A stretch of DNA of 64,000 bases from Acanthococcus lagerstroemiae (GCA_031841125.1 CM063106.1:9486001-9550000), one strand, 5' to 3'; counted from the stretch's first letter, positions 1 through 12,132 are shown. Program-made: numbers and translations. The notes: generated by a model from the sequence alone, not told the origin.

Positions 1-948
1 ACTCGTGAAGATGTTTTTCACAGTCTAGTGTCTGTGCATGAGGCTCGTATTGAGATTAATTTTCATTTTTAATACTGATTGACAATCTTCACCGCCTTAT
101 ACTACTTTTTTTTAATAGGACTGGAGCTCTATAGTTATACACAGGTGCAATCGATCCGCCATTTTGTTTGCAGGAAACGATTTTGAAAATCAATCATACC
201 TCAAAAATGACTAATTTCCGGCCATATTGCCACTAATGCTGCCAATCTACTGCCAGTTCACAAACTGCTAGATCACTCCCAATTACACCGGTTGTACTGT
301 TATCATAGACCACTGCCAACCCACGGCCGAAGCTAAATATTGTGTGACAGTGGACTAGCAGTATTCACGCATTTTTCTAGCAGTATTTGTTGGGTATTAT
401 GGCAGAACTGTCGCCTTTACTCAAGTTTTATTCATCTATTTATTCGCTAACCCAAACAAATATAGCTTTTAAGTTTCAGAAGTATAATTTGCCCAAGGAT
501 GGATCGCTTCTAGGGATTATTCTTGTTTAATAATTCGTGTCATAAATGGACCCAAGGCCTCTCATTGTAGCCCTATATCTGAAGTAGATGAAACAAACAT
601 TATAATGCCTAGTACGTAGGGAACTCACGAAGAGTTTAGCCCAATGCAGGAATGGAAATTAATAGGTTGTATCAGCACAGTTCTTGTGTCAAGCTCAATA
701 ATGTAACCTTGATCTTAAAATGATATTAGATGTCTACTCCACCCTTACGCTTCATTTTAAGGCTGCATCACTGTAGATACCTACCACCTTTCTACTCGTC
801 TCATACCATGTAGGTACCCTGCCTAATTTGGCCTGGATGTTCCCTTGTACGTAGAATGTATCTGGATGAAAGATTTCTCATCTGATCACGAAATCTTGCA
901 AATTGCATAAGCGGGATCAAAAACAGTAGAACGAGAGAATGTCCAGCT
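1..948. other. Non-coding stretch, nothing recognised
   Basis: No open frame of convincing length, no RNA gene and no terminal repeat was seen. Short words such as ACTGCCA and CTAGCAGT recur loosely between 235 and 400, without a regular period. Confidence 0.5.
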
Positions 949-1431
949 CAAAGTCATATAGATACACCAAGTCGTTCGACTCTCCATTTAACCAATGTTA
1001 AACTTCGTATGTTACGATAATTTATCCCGATAGCAGCGCTGGCAGCGTTCGACTGCCGTGAAATCAATGTAAACGTTGGGAGCCCTAACAAGGTTTTGCG
1101 TTTATCTCAATAACGGTCGAGTTTTATGAAAAAGTGAAAAGAACAAAATTTATTCTACCTGTTATTTTCTATCAGGTAAGATCAGTTTCAAAATTTTACC
1201 CATAAAAATTTCGAATTTACTCGCATTCGATGGTAAATTCCGAGGTGAACAAATTTAGCTCTTTCCAATTTTTCATCAAAATTGATAGTTTTTGAGCTAA
1301 TCCGCAAAAACGTAAAACTGTCCATATAAGCGCAATGCAAACAAAGGAGTTCAGCGATAGCAGCGCGCTGGCATGACGGCAGAACGCGGAAACGCGCTAG
1401 TCGTCTAACTTGGTGTATCTATATGACTTTG
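949..1431. mobile_element. Non-autonomous TIR DNA transposon with perfect 8-bp TSD
   Basis: The ends are inverted copies: CAAAGTCATATAGATACACC starts the left end, and its reverse complement closes the right end. The similarity continues about 24-30 bases inward with a few changes. The octamer GTCCAGCT sits immediately outside both ends (941-948 and 1432-1439), a perfect TSD. Eight-base TSDs are typical of hAT and P-type transposases. The 483-bp interior has no transposase-like frame, so the copy is non-autonomous. Inside, the words GATAGCAGCGC and CTGGCA recur near both ends (about 1030-1060 and 1355-1380), suggesting subterminal repeats. Superfamily is uncertain; the intact TSD suggests a fairly recent insertion. 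Confidence 0.85.
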
Positions 1432-1439
1432 GTCCAGCT

Positions 1440-2689
1440 AGTGGCTAAATTAGTAAGTAAGTAAGCATGAGCGGGACTAGAATAATAAGCGACACTAGCG
1501 TGCCACAGGGTTACAATTCAACCATTATTAGGGCTCTGTAGACTTCATACAGGTATGCTTAGTCGCCATTTTTATCCTTTCATTCCCAGCATAACCTCGA
1601 TTCGTCGCTTGCGACACGTTCCGTTTGCTTTTGTTATTGGAAAAAGTAAGGATCAAAATGGCGGAGGAATATGCCCATATAAAGTATGAGTTTATAGAAC
1701 CTTACCATTGTGGGATCTTTTCATCCTCCTTGAACACGAGGAAGAAAAAACGCCACATGCTTTCGAGTATGAAGACATAAGAGCAAATCAGCTGATCATG
1801 TCGTTTTTCCTTAATGTAGATCTGAAAACACTTTGTGACAAATATGCCAGGTCTATAATCCATGGTCTGTATCTCTGCATTAAGGTGCCAAGAACCATAA
1901 ACTTGAACGCGCTCAGCTTAATGGTAAAACCGTAAGCACCAACCAGCTTGTAACAACCATTCATTAACCATAAGTTATGCATGATTCTTCGACATCGGCT
2001 TGAAGAGGTCGCAGTGATTGTACGTCAGCTTCAAACCATTCCACAAGTGCCTGAAATTGGCCGCAATCACGACTGCCCGAACCGTGTGCTGTATGCTCGT
2101 AAATAAAAAGTACACCCAACAACTTGTCATCGTCGTCTTGAACCTGCTGTTTGAAAACAACGCGCAGTCTGAACTTCCTCAGCACCGTAGTTAGAATAAC
2201 AATACGGACATTATGATGTCGGATTACAGTAAAGCATTACCGTTACACTCTGTACACTGATAATAGCTGGCGAACTGTCTTTCTACTCCGTCCTTGATAC
2301 TCAATATGTTCTAATGATAACTAATACGACTCCATTTATTTAAGATGACAGCGGCGATATTCCTTCATAACCGGCAACGTACGCCGCTAAATGTGTCCGA
2401 TCAACGCGCGTCCGAGTACAATAACAGATAGGTAACGTGTTGCCCACTAATGAACGCGTCATCTATCGATTTCACGATGTTATTTGTTTTCTCGCCTTTT
2501 ACAAATCCTCGGCTCTCGGCTGGCCCAACCTTGATCTCGTTATGGCCGTGGATATTGAGTGTAATTTATTGGAGTGTTTTTATCGACGGAGAATGCGCGC
2601 TCGAAGAGTCGGGAGCGTTGACCTGTTCCCCTTTTGGGCGGTTCGAAAGGCCACGCTGCGTTGGCTATGGTTAAGACCGAGGGCAGTAT
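1440..2689. other. Intergenic/intronic stretch with short unrecognised ORFs
   Basis: Two modest frames are open: a + frame at 1708-1935 (75 codons, acidic, with a Glu-rich patch near residue 10) and a minus frame at 1964-2185 (73 codons, basic start, then QVQDDDD). A second minus frame overlaps the latter. I recognise no domain in either, and no clear splice sites bound them. They could be decayed exons or chance. Confidence 0.3.
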
Positions 2690-2850
2690 AGTTTCACCCG
2701 GGCATACCGCACTGCCATATTGTTGCAACTTTGGTTCGTGAAACGAAAACTGGTCACGTGGTCTGACGCGGTGTTTACTGTTTGGCTGATTTTCTTTTGA
2801 CGGACCAAAGTTGCAACAATATGGCGGTCCGGTATACCCCTGGTGAAACT
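2690..2850. mobile_element. Short MITE with about 50-bp terminal inverted repeats
   Basis: AGTTTCACC at the left end is matched by GGTGAAACT at the right end. The inverted similarity continues inward for about 50 bases, including the shared block CCATATTGTTGCAACTTTGG. The element is about 161 bp and non-coding. A TA dinucleotide lies beside each end (2687-2688 and 2851-2852), so a TA target is possible, but exact ends are uncertain by a few bases. A related single end occurs at 39516-39552. Confidence 0.75.
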
Positions 2851-4399
2851 TACTCTAGTTAGACCTAGTGCTGCTCTTCGGCTTGCAGAAGCGAAAACTA
2901 AAGTGGCATGCTGAGTGGCCGCAAAACAGAGACGGCATTCCCCTCCCATTTGCTGGAGTCACCTGTCATTTTGACTCTTTGTTGCGACTACAGCCGAAAA
3001 CATCAATATTGAGAGTCGATGGAATTGAAAGGTCACCGGGTTTTCTTCTTCGTTGCCTCTCAAAAAAACTTCAGGATCCATCTTCTCTTTACCACTCTAC
3101 TTTTCTCATTCCAGTAGACACCAGAAACCCCTTCCCTTCCGCCTTCGGCAAACTAACAGATGAATAAATGGTCAAGAATCCGATAGATATAGGCGAAGAG
3201 ACTGACCATCCCTTGCCTTCATGCGATTGACGTCAAAGAAACTGACAAGCAGAAAGTGGGGTGCCTGGACCCGAAGCAGAGATCCGATGTGTTTAGTGAC
3301 AGAAACGTTTATAAAATAATCACCCCATCGGGGAGTCCAGTGAATTGAAAAGTTTTAACCCTTATGGTATTTTTTCACTTTTAATTTCAGAAAATGATCG
3401 CACAAACTGTTTAAATCTTGACATTTTTCTCGTCCAGTTACCTGAATAATTTGAAGGCATAAAAATTATACTAATACCCTGCACATCCTGAATTGCCACA
3501 TTCCTCTCAGGATTTATTCCTATGGCCTCCTGTGCGGATAAGTCTCAAGTCTTCTCCTTCCATAACATGCATTCTTGTGGTGGAATATTGAGCCAAGGCG
3601 AGGGAAAATATCGAATTTCAGGCCTGGATCCACCATCATCAAATTCTTTGGCATATCTGGTCACAGAGTCAACAATGAAAAAGCTGCATGAAATCGTTTT
3701 TCGAATAATTGAAACATCCGGTCCGCACACAACTATCGAATCTCGATATCTTAATTAATATTCGCCGGACAATAAGCAATGAAAATATCTTTTTTCACTT
3801 CGAATGCGTCTCGACTCTTAGATCGTAAACATCTTTTTCGAAAACGGAAGGGGGAACATGAAGTGAATTCTCATTCTCAGTCGGCGGTTAGCGGCTGTGC
3901 GAGCGCGCGCCGAGAATTTCACATCCCGTTTGAGTTTTATTTATTTAAAACATTGGTACGTCTGTGAACTGATTTAGAATCGAGATTATGTTTAATTGAA
4001 AGGTCAATTAGAAGGAATACGATACGGTTGACTTCTTGCCCATTATGCTCTTAATAATAACGCATTAAGTTGGCTGGTCGTTAATAGCGGCATTATGTGC
4101 CCTTCGTATAAGCTCCTCCGGATATGCATAATAAATTGTTGTTTTGCCTAATACAGACGTTTTTCTTGCTTTTATTTTCTCCATTTTCTTGATTTCAGTC
4201 TGACATTGCACTTTCTATATTACACTGACGTGACTGGCTTGATTACAAAGAGTTCTCAGCACGGTGCAGGATTAAACCTCAACTTCCAAAATTTTACCGA
4301 TCATCCTCCCGTCACATAAACCAGCAGCGTGAGTGAGCAGCGAAATCATGTGGTGTTCTAAGATTCTCTTTCGTACTTTCTGCTTCAACTTTTCTTCCA
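2851..4399. other. Non-coding stretch with unrecognised ORFs
   Basis: Frames on the + strand at 2868-3167 (99 codons) and 3522-3758 (78 codons) are open, but show no recognisable domain. The second begins just after a plausible acceptor (TTCCTCTCAG near 3503-3512) yet ends in a stop with no donor. Treated as chance or decayed sequence. Nothing else identified. Confidence 0.35.
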
Positions 4400-4677
4400 C
4401 CCGATGCGCAAAATCCCCCAAGTTACCCTGGTAACTACAGAGGAACAAGGGTAATCTGAGGGTAACCGAGGGTAACAAATGGGTAACTTTTCCGCCGCGT
4501 GTAACTAGAGGGTAACTATTGTAATCGCGTAGTATCCCGCCAGTTACCCGGGTAACTAAAGAGGAATCAGGGGGACTGCAGGGGAACAAAGGTAATCTGA
4601 GGGTAATTTCGAGGGTAATTTGGGTAATTTTTCCGCGAGTAACTGGGTAACTAGAGGGTAACCGATTGCGCATCGGG
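4400..4677. mobile_element. Foldback-like element packed with GGGTAAC repeats
   Basis: CCCGATGCGCAA (4400-4411) and its inverse TTGCGCATCGGG (4666-4677) bound a 278-bp unit. The interior is two diverged copies of a roughly 120-130 bp module (about 4420-4520 and 4541-4665). Each is built from the words GTTACCC, GGTAACT and GAGGGTAA, with GGTAATCTGAGGGTAA and CTAGAGGGTAAC common to both. The GGTAAC/GTTACC words are near-palindromic, so the unit could fold extensively. A long minus-strand frame (4272-4673) across it arises from repeat periodicity and is not called as a gene. No clear TSD was found. Confidence 0.6.
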
Positions 4678-5489
4678 CATACAGCATGGTGTAAAAATAT
4701 TTTGTGATTTATCGCAGTTTGAGTTCGGTCTCCGTTACTCGATTCGCTGTATGAAAATTCGGAGATTATATTCTGCTGAAGTTTCTAGTATGTGTTTAAC
4801 GACTTGGAGAAAGCTAGGTTGAGTGACCTGCCCTGGAGTGGTAGTTTTCAAAACTGCTGTTTTTGTTCTATTGTCATGTTCCATAGTCATCGTATGGTCG
4901 AGTCTCCGGCTAGGTAATGGTCCTACAAAGTCTGATTTTGTTGTTTATCACCGTGGCGAAGAGTATTAAAGAGTAGGTCGTTTGACCGTATTCCTCCCCT
5001 AGATAATGTTCTCTTTATTGGTGACACTTATGATATTTCTTATGCGTGCAATTTAAGCAGGCATTGGCTTTCATTAATTGATTCTGAGTCTATGGAAACC
5101 CTTCCGAGTATAAGGGATTAGGGTATTCATTTGAGGTGTTGTATTTAAGAGTGTCGCTGTTCAGAAGTTGGGATGTTCAGATCACCTACAAAGACCAGTC
5201 GCATTTAGTTAAATACTAGAAAGTTAGTAAGCTCGCTTGTGAATGTCTGGCTGAATGAGGTGCTGTCTCAATCCGCTTTATAATGTCGGTTTTCTTATTT
5301 CATTCCTTTAGCCCCCCCCCCTCCCCCAATGTCCCTCAGCTATTTGGATACTATTCTTACTGAGTGCTAAGAATTTGCTGTATAAATAAGACCATACCTC
5401 CAACAGAATGCTTCTCATCGTCTTTAGTTCGCCTCATAAGTCTCAGTTTTGTGGATCTCACTGTCTGTAACTCATGTTTCAACCACAAC
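4678..5489. other. Non-coding stretch, nothing recognised
   Basis: AT-rich sequence with a short C run near 5312. No gene, RNA or repeat boundary identified. Confidence 0.5.
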
Positions 5490-5790
5490 AATTTTATAAC
5501 AAACTTCTTAGATTTTCGCAGATTTGAAGTTCTTGATTGGTATCTGTTCAGTTGGTAATCTTGACTGCGGGCTGCCTCACGTCTCCTCGGGTGTTAACCG
5601 AATCTAGTCCACTCTGTATAGTCGAGTATAAAGTTTATGATGTAACGAGTCGGTTGTGTCAAACCCTAATTATTGATTAAATAATAGTTTCAAGTTATTA
5701 CCATGACTGTTTATTATTTCTTGTCGCATTCCTGATTTGTGGTCAGATGTCAACAGGTTATAGATTTCAGTCCACCTCCCTGCACATATT
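5490..5790 (+). repeat. Ancient duplication, copy 1
   Basis: This segment aligns by eye, with many substitutions, to 6205-6260 plus 6575-6850. Shared landmarks in order are TTTGAAGTTC, AGTTGGTAATC, CTAGTCC, AATTATTG-TTAAATAAT and GTCAGATGTCAACAG. The spacing indicates an old direct duplication. No coding frame is conserved between copies. Confidence 0.65.
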
Positions 5791-6204
5791 CCATGAGTAT
5801 ATTAATCTTCTATTGGTATCCCAGGATCAACCTAACAATGGTTGTGTGTCAGCAAAGAATGCTGTTTACCTGGCCAGTAGAATTTAGCTCTTTTGCATGG
5901 TGTACACCTTTGTTAGATGCTAACTAGCTGGGTAATTAATGCATTCATCAGCCTTTGCATTTAATGCTCGTTAACATGATAGTCTCCAGTATGTCAAAAA
6001 ACTGTTGGTTACGCAATGCCGAATGACCTTTTATGAGGCTATTATTAAAAAATGGCTCTATGTTGCAAACTGCATTTTGGTTGCATCATCAGCAAACTAA
6101 CAAATAGTATCCAATAGAAACTTGGAGTCCATGCTGTTGTAGGTGGAATCTAACTCAAGAAAATCGATAATCAGCATGGTAATGATGGTAGGTGCTGTGC
6201 TTTT
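5791..6204. other. Sequence between the two duplication copies
   Basis: No gene seen. The + frame at 5739-5927 (62 codons) overlaps copy 1 and has no recognisable domain. Confidence 0.4.
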
Positions 6205-6243
6205 ATACATAACAAATTTGGATTTTTGCTAGTTTGAAGTTCA

Positions 6244-6574
6244 TAATTGGACGCTGGTCAGCAAAAGGAAATCAACTAGCAAAATCCGCTTTTTAAGAAC
6301 ACGTGATTCGAAGTTCAAGAGCCATATGTAGAAACTATATGGCACTGCGTTTACTGATAAGCTTTTTTAAATGAGAGTACACATTTTTGAATCGAGGGGC
6401 CTAATTTTGAAAAATTCTACGTTTTAGGCTCTTTCCAACGATACTAGTACACATTTTTGAATCGAGGGGTCCAATTTGAAAAATTCTACGTTTTAGGCTC
6501 TTTCCAACGATACTAGTAACTCATTTTGTTTACAAATGTTAGTTGGTTTCCTTTTGTTGAACAGCGTCCAATTA
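6244..6574. mobile_element. Probable TIR insert inside duplication copy 2
   Basis: Arms of about 38 bp, TAATTGGACGCTG...AACTAGCA (6244-6281) and its inverse (6537-6574), match with about six differences. Comparison with the uninterrupted copy 1 indicates that the bases between are an insertion. The interior carries a 70-bp direct repeat and no coding frame. Confidence 0.55.
6378..6516 (+). repeat. Two-copy tandem repeat, about 70-bp unit
   Basis: The unit starting GTACACATTTTTGAATCGAG and ending CCAACGATACTAG occurs twice head to tail with about four differences. It lies within the inverted-repeat insert. Confidence 0.9.
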
Positions 6575-6850
6575 GTGTCTGTTAAGTTGGTAATCCTGAC
6601 TATGAGCTACCACTCCTCTAAGCCAGTGTGTATATTAAGTCTAGTCCTCTATACATAATATGTATAGTCCAGTTTAAAGTCAGTGTATAACAACTTGGTT
6701 GTATTGAACTTTAATTATTGGTTAAATAATGGTTTAAAGTTATTATACCTACCCTATTAATTATTTCGCATTGCATTGCCAATCTTTAGTCAGATGTCAA
6801 CAGTATTAAAAAGTTTCAGATTCTTTTCTTCCTAAGACATCTGTATGTGC

Positions 6851-7109
6851 AGTCATAGAGAATAGTATCAACACATAGCTTCCTCTATGTTGAACAGTTA
6901 TTAAGGGCAGTTGACCCCTCATTCTTACTGCCCAAAATGACACATACCTCAAGTGTTATCTATTTATGTGGTAAATATAACAATAATGTTATCCCAACAA
7001 TTCCCTTCGTGGTATAGTTGTAGAGTAGCATTGGTCATATTAGTTAATTAAGGGACTTATTGTGAATGTTACTATCAGTATTAATCTAAGTTCCATATAA
7101 AGTTGTTAC
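6851..7109. other. Non-coding, normal-texture sequence
   Basis: No gene or repeat identified. Texture changes at about 7110. Confidence 0.4.
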
Positions 7110-10100
7110 TTAGGATTTAAAAATTTTTTTTGTTCTCATTCCCAGTGTTTTTTCTTCAAACCAATTTTCGTTTCATGTTTTAAAATGTATGTTTTTTGTT
7201 TTTGTTGAAAGATAATTTAAGGCATTTTTTTTCCCCTTGTTAGGTTACCAATTCCAATTTTGAAAGAACGGTAAGAAAAAAAAAAAGGGTTCCAGAAAAT
7301 ATAAAAAAAGTTGGAAATTTTTTAGATACTTAAAGGGGAATTAAAAAAAAAAAAATTGTTTAGTTTTGATTCCTTTTTCCTCGGAATTATTTTTGTTTTG
7401 GGGGGAAGAATTGTAAATGGTTTTTAACAATATTTTGTTGGGGAATTTTTTTTTAAAAGTTCTGGTGGAACAAAAAATTTATTATTTTTTGTTTAATTTA
7501 TTCATTAAAAAAACTTCAAATTTAATTTAAATTTGTAAAATCAGTTGTTTGCAGAACCTGCTTGAAAATTTTAACGGAATTAGATTTTTTTTTGGAACTA
7601 AATATTTCTGCTTTTTCCCCCGTGATGGTTTTTTTGTTTTTTTCATTTGGAATTTTCAAAAAAGTCTTTTTTTTTTTTTAATTTTTGACTTTTTTATTAG
7701 ATTAAATTTTTTGGGAATTTTTTATCTGTTTTTTGGGGGTTTTTTTTGGAAAAAGGGACTTTTTTTTTTTTCCTTTTTCTTGCCCCTTTTTTTTTTCCCC
7801 TTATTGGCCCCAGAATGTGTCCATTAAAGGCCTAAGAAAAATGAAAAACCGGCCGGTTCCCATTTTTTTCTTTGATTCCAATTTTTGGGAATAAAAAAAA
7901 TTGAAAAGAGGACTTTTACCAATTTTGATTTTGATATTTTCCTTTAACCTTTTTCGCTGAATAAATTTGGTACTTATCACTGGTCTTTGTTTTGAAATTT
8001 AAAAGGGGGAAAAAGGGGAGAATCTAAATGAATTTTTCAAAAAAAATCAATTTGAATTTTAAAAAAAGCCTTAATTTTTTTTTTGGGGAGTCTGAAAGCC
8101 TATTCGTTGATTTTTTTTTTGACCGTTGAATTTTAACCCCATTTTTAAAAAATTATTTTGGCCGGGGGGGAAAATAAGGTAATTTTTTTTTTGGGGTTTG
8201 ATTAAACTGGAAAAAAAGAAAAAACCCCCCCATTTTGGGGGCAAAATTTTCAACCAAAAAACAGCCCCGTTTTACCCATTTAGGGGGCGGGGCCATTTAT
8301 TGCTTCTAGGAGAAAAGTTAAAATGGGAAAAGTTTTTAAATTTTGGTGATTTTTTTTTTTAAGCAGTGACCTTTTTTCCGCTTTGTTCATAACAAAAATC
8401 ACCGGTTTAAAAAATTTAATGAAAACCTTTTTTCGAAAAAAAAAAAATTTTAAAAATTAAAACATTGGGAATTTTGAATAAAAACTCGGTTTTATTTATA
8501 TAAATTAATTTGATGGAATTTTTCGCCTTTGGAATTTTTTTTAATTAAATTTAAATTTTTTGGTATTGTTTTTTTTTTTTTTTTAAATATTTTCTAAGAT
8601 TTTTTGGTAAAACTACAACTATTACAGCGTAATTTTTCTTGGGGGAAAATTTGAAAAATGGTGGTTTTAGTGGTTAGAATGGTTTTAAAAAGGGCCCAAA
8701 ACTTCTTTTTAAAAATTTTATTAAAAAATGAAAAATTAAGATTGAAATAAATATTTTAAAACCGGATTATTTTGAATTTTTAAAATAAAAATTTAAATAT
8801 TTGGCAAACTTAAATTCTTAAAAAGGCCCACCTTTTTCCCGGTTTTTTTTTGGGTTTTTTAAAGGAACTTTTTCAAACTTTGGGGCGAGAGGATTCCGTT
8901 GGGCGCGGGGGGGAAAAAAAGAAAAAATAGGGGAAAATTTTTTAACCCCAAAAATGTACCCCAGAAAAGTTGAAGATTTTCTTTAGGGATTTGGCCCCGG
9001 GTTGGTTTCGTTTTTGAAGGGCCCTTTTCAGAACAGTTGGGGTTAACCGCGGAACATTCACGAATAATTGCCCAAAGAAAATTTAATGTTTCAGTTTTTA
9101 AAATCTTGAATTTGTGAAAAAATTTTAACCCACCCCGGGTTTTTTTTTAAAAATTAAAAACGGGGAAATGCCTTAAGATTTTTAAAAATTTTCGTACATT
9201 TGGTTTTCTACAAATTCAGGTCAATTTTTAAAATTTTAAAAAGGTTTGCTGAGCTAGAAGGAACTTGTTTTACCTTTTGGGGTTAAAAAATTTTAAAAAA
9301 AATGTAAATTGTATTTACTTATTAAACGATTATTTATAAATTGAATATAATAACAATTTAGCTTTTTCTGTTCAAATTTAATTTAATTTGTTTCCTATGG
9401 TTGGGAAATTTTACTTTTTTGGGTGAAATTTTTGGGGGGGGCCCCAAAAAAAGTGAAGGGAAAAAAACGAAAAAAAATTTATCTTTTGAAAAAAGTTAAG
9501 TTTTTAGGGGGTGTTGTGTATTGTTTGGGGTTACCCCAAATTTTTTCAAAGGGTTTTTTATAGGGACCTTTTTCAAGGTGTAATTTTTGGCAAAAAATTA
9601 ATAAATTTTGAGGAAACATCTTGCCTTGGCCCCTTTTCCCCTCCATGTCAAAAAAGTAAGAATTTTTCAAAAAGAGTTTTTAGAAATTCCAAATTTTGTT
9701 GTGTCTTTGGGAAAGTTTATTAGTTTTGCTGGCCCCCTAAATAACTAAAAAAGTCCTTTTTCAAAATTTCTTAAAAAAATTTCAAATGGAATTATTAAAA
9801 AATTTGGCTTTTTCTAAAAAAATTTTTTTTTGGGGAATTTTAAAACTTTTTTGTAAAAATTTGGGTTTCAAAGGGCCCCACTTTTTATCACTTCGTCAAA
9901 TTGGTTCTTTTTTGGTTTTTTATTTTAAAGGGGGGTGTTAAAAAGTTGGTTAGCAATTTTTGAAAAAAATTGTGGCAATTTGGAAAATTGAATTTGAGTA
10001 ATAAAATTTTTAAATCTTGTTTGGATTTTTCTCCCTTTTTTTAAAATTTTTTAAAATTTGTGGGGTTCAAAATGAGGGTTTTTTAAAAATTTTTTGTGTT

Positions 10101-10470
10101 AAAATTTCCCCGGATTTTAAAAATCTCTTTTCACTTCTTTTTAAATTTAAAAATGTTTTCGTTTTTCGGGGTTAAAAAAACTTGAAACTATTGAAAAATT
10201 GTTTATTTAGTTTGGTTCTTTGGATAATATGGGACCCCCAATTTTGAACAAAAATTTCTTTTAAAAAGGTGGAAGAAAAATTCAAAAATAGTTTCCCCTT
10301 GCTTTTAAATTTTCGTTATTTTATTTTCATTGAATTTGGGATTTTCCTTTTTTTTCCCCCAAAAAATGTCATTTCCTTTTTTTCCCCAGGAAAAACAAGT
10401 GGAACAGAATTTTTTGTTTTTTTTTCTTTGGATTTTTCCCAAACCTTTGAAACAAAGACTTTTTACGTAG
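7110..10470. other. Low-quality, homopolymer-stuttered block (probable assembly artefact)
   Basis: Across about 3.4 kb almost every base belongs to a homopolymer run of three or more. Typical strings are TTTTTTGGGG, CCCCAAAA and AAATTTT, and runs of 8-12 identical bases are frequent. Ordinary sequence with mixed dinucleotides lies on both sides. This texture is what error-prone, unpolished or wrongly gap-filled sequence looks like, and has no biological parallel I know of. Open frames here (for example 7549-7827 and 10269-10505 on +) are Phe/Lys/Gly-rich by-products of the runs and are not called. Confidence 0.8.
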
Positions 10471-11628
10471 TAATAAAAATCCGACCCTGCAGTTGTTCAA
10501 TTTAGCCCTCATTTTATCCAAAAATTACATTTTTCAATTTGCAATGCAAGGATAGGAGAACCGGGGATTTTTACCCTGATTCGATGATAGCTCTTTGACT
10601 GATCTTTTTGTATCATTCTTCGACTGATCTTTCTATATTATTAATAAAAATTTGTACGTCAATAGAGGAAGTAGGAATAATTTGGCTGGTGCATAAAAAG
10701 GTGCTCCAAGAGATTTCAGAGACAAGATTTGTGATTTATGGAAAATTTCAAGATTCTTTGTTCATTATTTCCACTTTGAAACACAAGAATTTTTCTGGTT
10801 GCGAACCTGCTGACTTGAATTTTTAATTTTTGTAACCCCTAAAAAAAACCTTCCGACACCACTGTCTAATTTCAGAATACGAGTATCATGTTTATGCAAA
10901 GAAAAGGTGAATACATTCATGTTCATTTTGGAAAGGGAGACATTGTCATTGTGGATTCTTGTTCACCTACCACGCGGGAGTACTCATCGAAATTGAGTCG
11001 ACATCTTACGTACACCCCATGTTCAGTACGCCCCGTATCGAAGATTGTCATTTTGGTTATTTTCTTAGGGAGAAGAGTTTACTATTTTCAACCCATATTT
11101 TCTCAGAACTAGTCCACGGATTTTGCAGTCAAGAGTACAATGTATGAATGTTTATAGTCTCATGTCCCTAACTTCATCCACAGCTGTGGATGAGGTTCTG
11201 GAACTTAAGGTGGGCTTTATTTAGTAAACTTACCCTAATATTATGATGCAAGTAAGCACGCGTTTTCGGTGCACAGGACTAGCACGACGGGTGTGCAGTG
11301 TGTCATTACCAAATAATTTTCAGGAATGGGCATTATCACCGGCGTAGGAAGGTCTCAAGGGGGGGGGGGTACACAATACTCCATCTCTGATGGCTGTCAT
11401 TAATGCGCTAAATAAATTCTGAAATGCTCTTTTTAACAATTCGAATTACCCCCTCCTCGTTTGTACGCTGGTGAGCATTATTAACCAGTTTTGGACAAAT
11501 TATTTTGTAACTATTCGATAAGTGTCAGTAGCCTGTAGCCATGGGGTCTGGACCCCTGTTGCGATTTCGTCAAATAGTGTTTTTCAAATTGTAGCATCCC
11601 CTCTAACACCTTTCCCCCTCTGGTCGAG
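10471..11628. other. Non-coding stretch, nothing recognised
   Basis: Normal sequence texture resumes. Overlapping + frames at 10608-10826, 10888-11112 and 10959-11147 (62-74 codons) show no domain. A G run is at about 11359-11369. The segment 11290-11400 (GGCGTAGGAAGG followed by a G run) resembles decayed repeat ends but has no partner. Confidence 0.4.
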
Positions 11629-11779
11629 GTCCAGAGACAAAACTTGACTTTCAGTTCGGGGGGGGGGGAGGTGGAGAAGGAAAATTCGCCGACAAAAACA
11701 AAATTTTTTAAACATTTGAAAGTTCGTCGATTTTTAATCAAAATAATTATTTTTTATTTGAAAAAATTAAAAAAATAAA

Positions 11780-11812
<33 letters not shown>

Positions 11813-11922
11813 TCAACAAACATTCTTAGAAAGTAAAAAATTCAAATAAACAGTTTCAAAATTTGCTGACTACTAAATTATTGGGGGATACTTCACCCCC
11901 TCCCTCCATAGCTTCGTCCCTG
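11629..11922 (-). repeat. Dispersed repeat, copy A (hAT-like end)
   Basis: Read on the minus strand it starts CAGGGACGAAGCTATGG and contains CAATAATTTAG, GCAAATTTTGAAACTGTT and TATTTGAATTTTT. It matches the repeat at 12830-13155 throughout in the same orientation. A CAG-start followed by a G/C-rich block is common in hAT-derived repeats, but no TSD pair was found, so assignment is tentative. Confidence 0.6.
11781..11807. repeat. (AAT)n microsatellite
   Basis: About nine uninterrupted AAT/ATA triplets, within dispersed repeat copy A. Confidence 0.95.
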
Positions 11923-12132
11923 CAAATGCCGATTGGAACCTTATCCCCCTAGCTCTCACATTTGTGCACATGGGAAGGTAAGCTGGTAGGATCTTAGGAA
12001 AATACTTAAGAGGAACACGCAACTTCCTTTACACATGAAGGTGGTCGTTATTACCTACTCTAGGTGATCTTTTTTTCTGAATTTCCTCTGATTCGTTTCC
12101 TAAATTGGTTCCAATAAAATAATAATAATAAT

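Larger units (their letters stand above)
6205..6850 (+). repeat. Ancient duplication, copy 2, interrupted
   Basis: This is the second copy of the 5490-5790 segment. Homology runs through TTTGAAGTTC at about 6233, breaks at about 6250, and resumes at about 6570 with TGTCTGTTAAGTTGGTAATC. The gap corresponds to the inverted-repeat insert at 6244-6574. The order of events is therefore duplication first, insertion later. Confidence 0.6.

Noticed and set aside
4272..4673. 133-codon minus frame with repeated VTR/ITLRLPLF motifs
   Set aside because: The motif repetition is the translation of the GGTAAC tandem modules of a mobile element.
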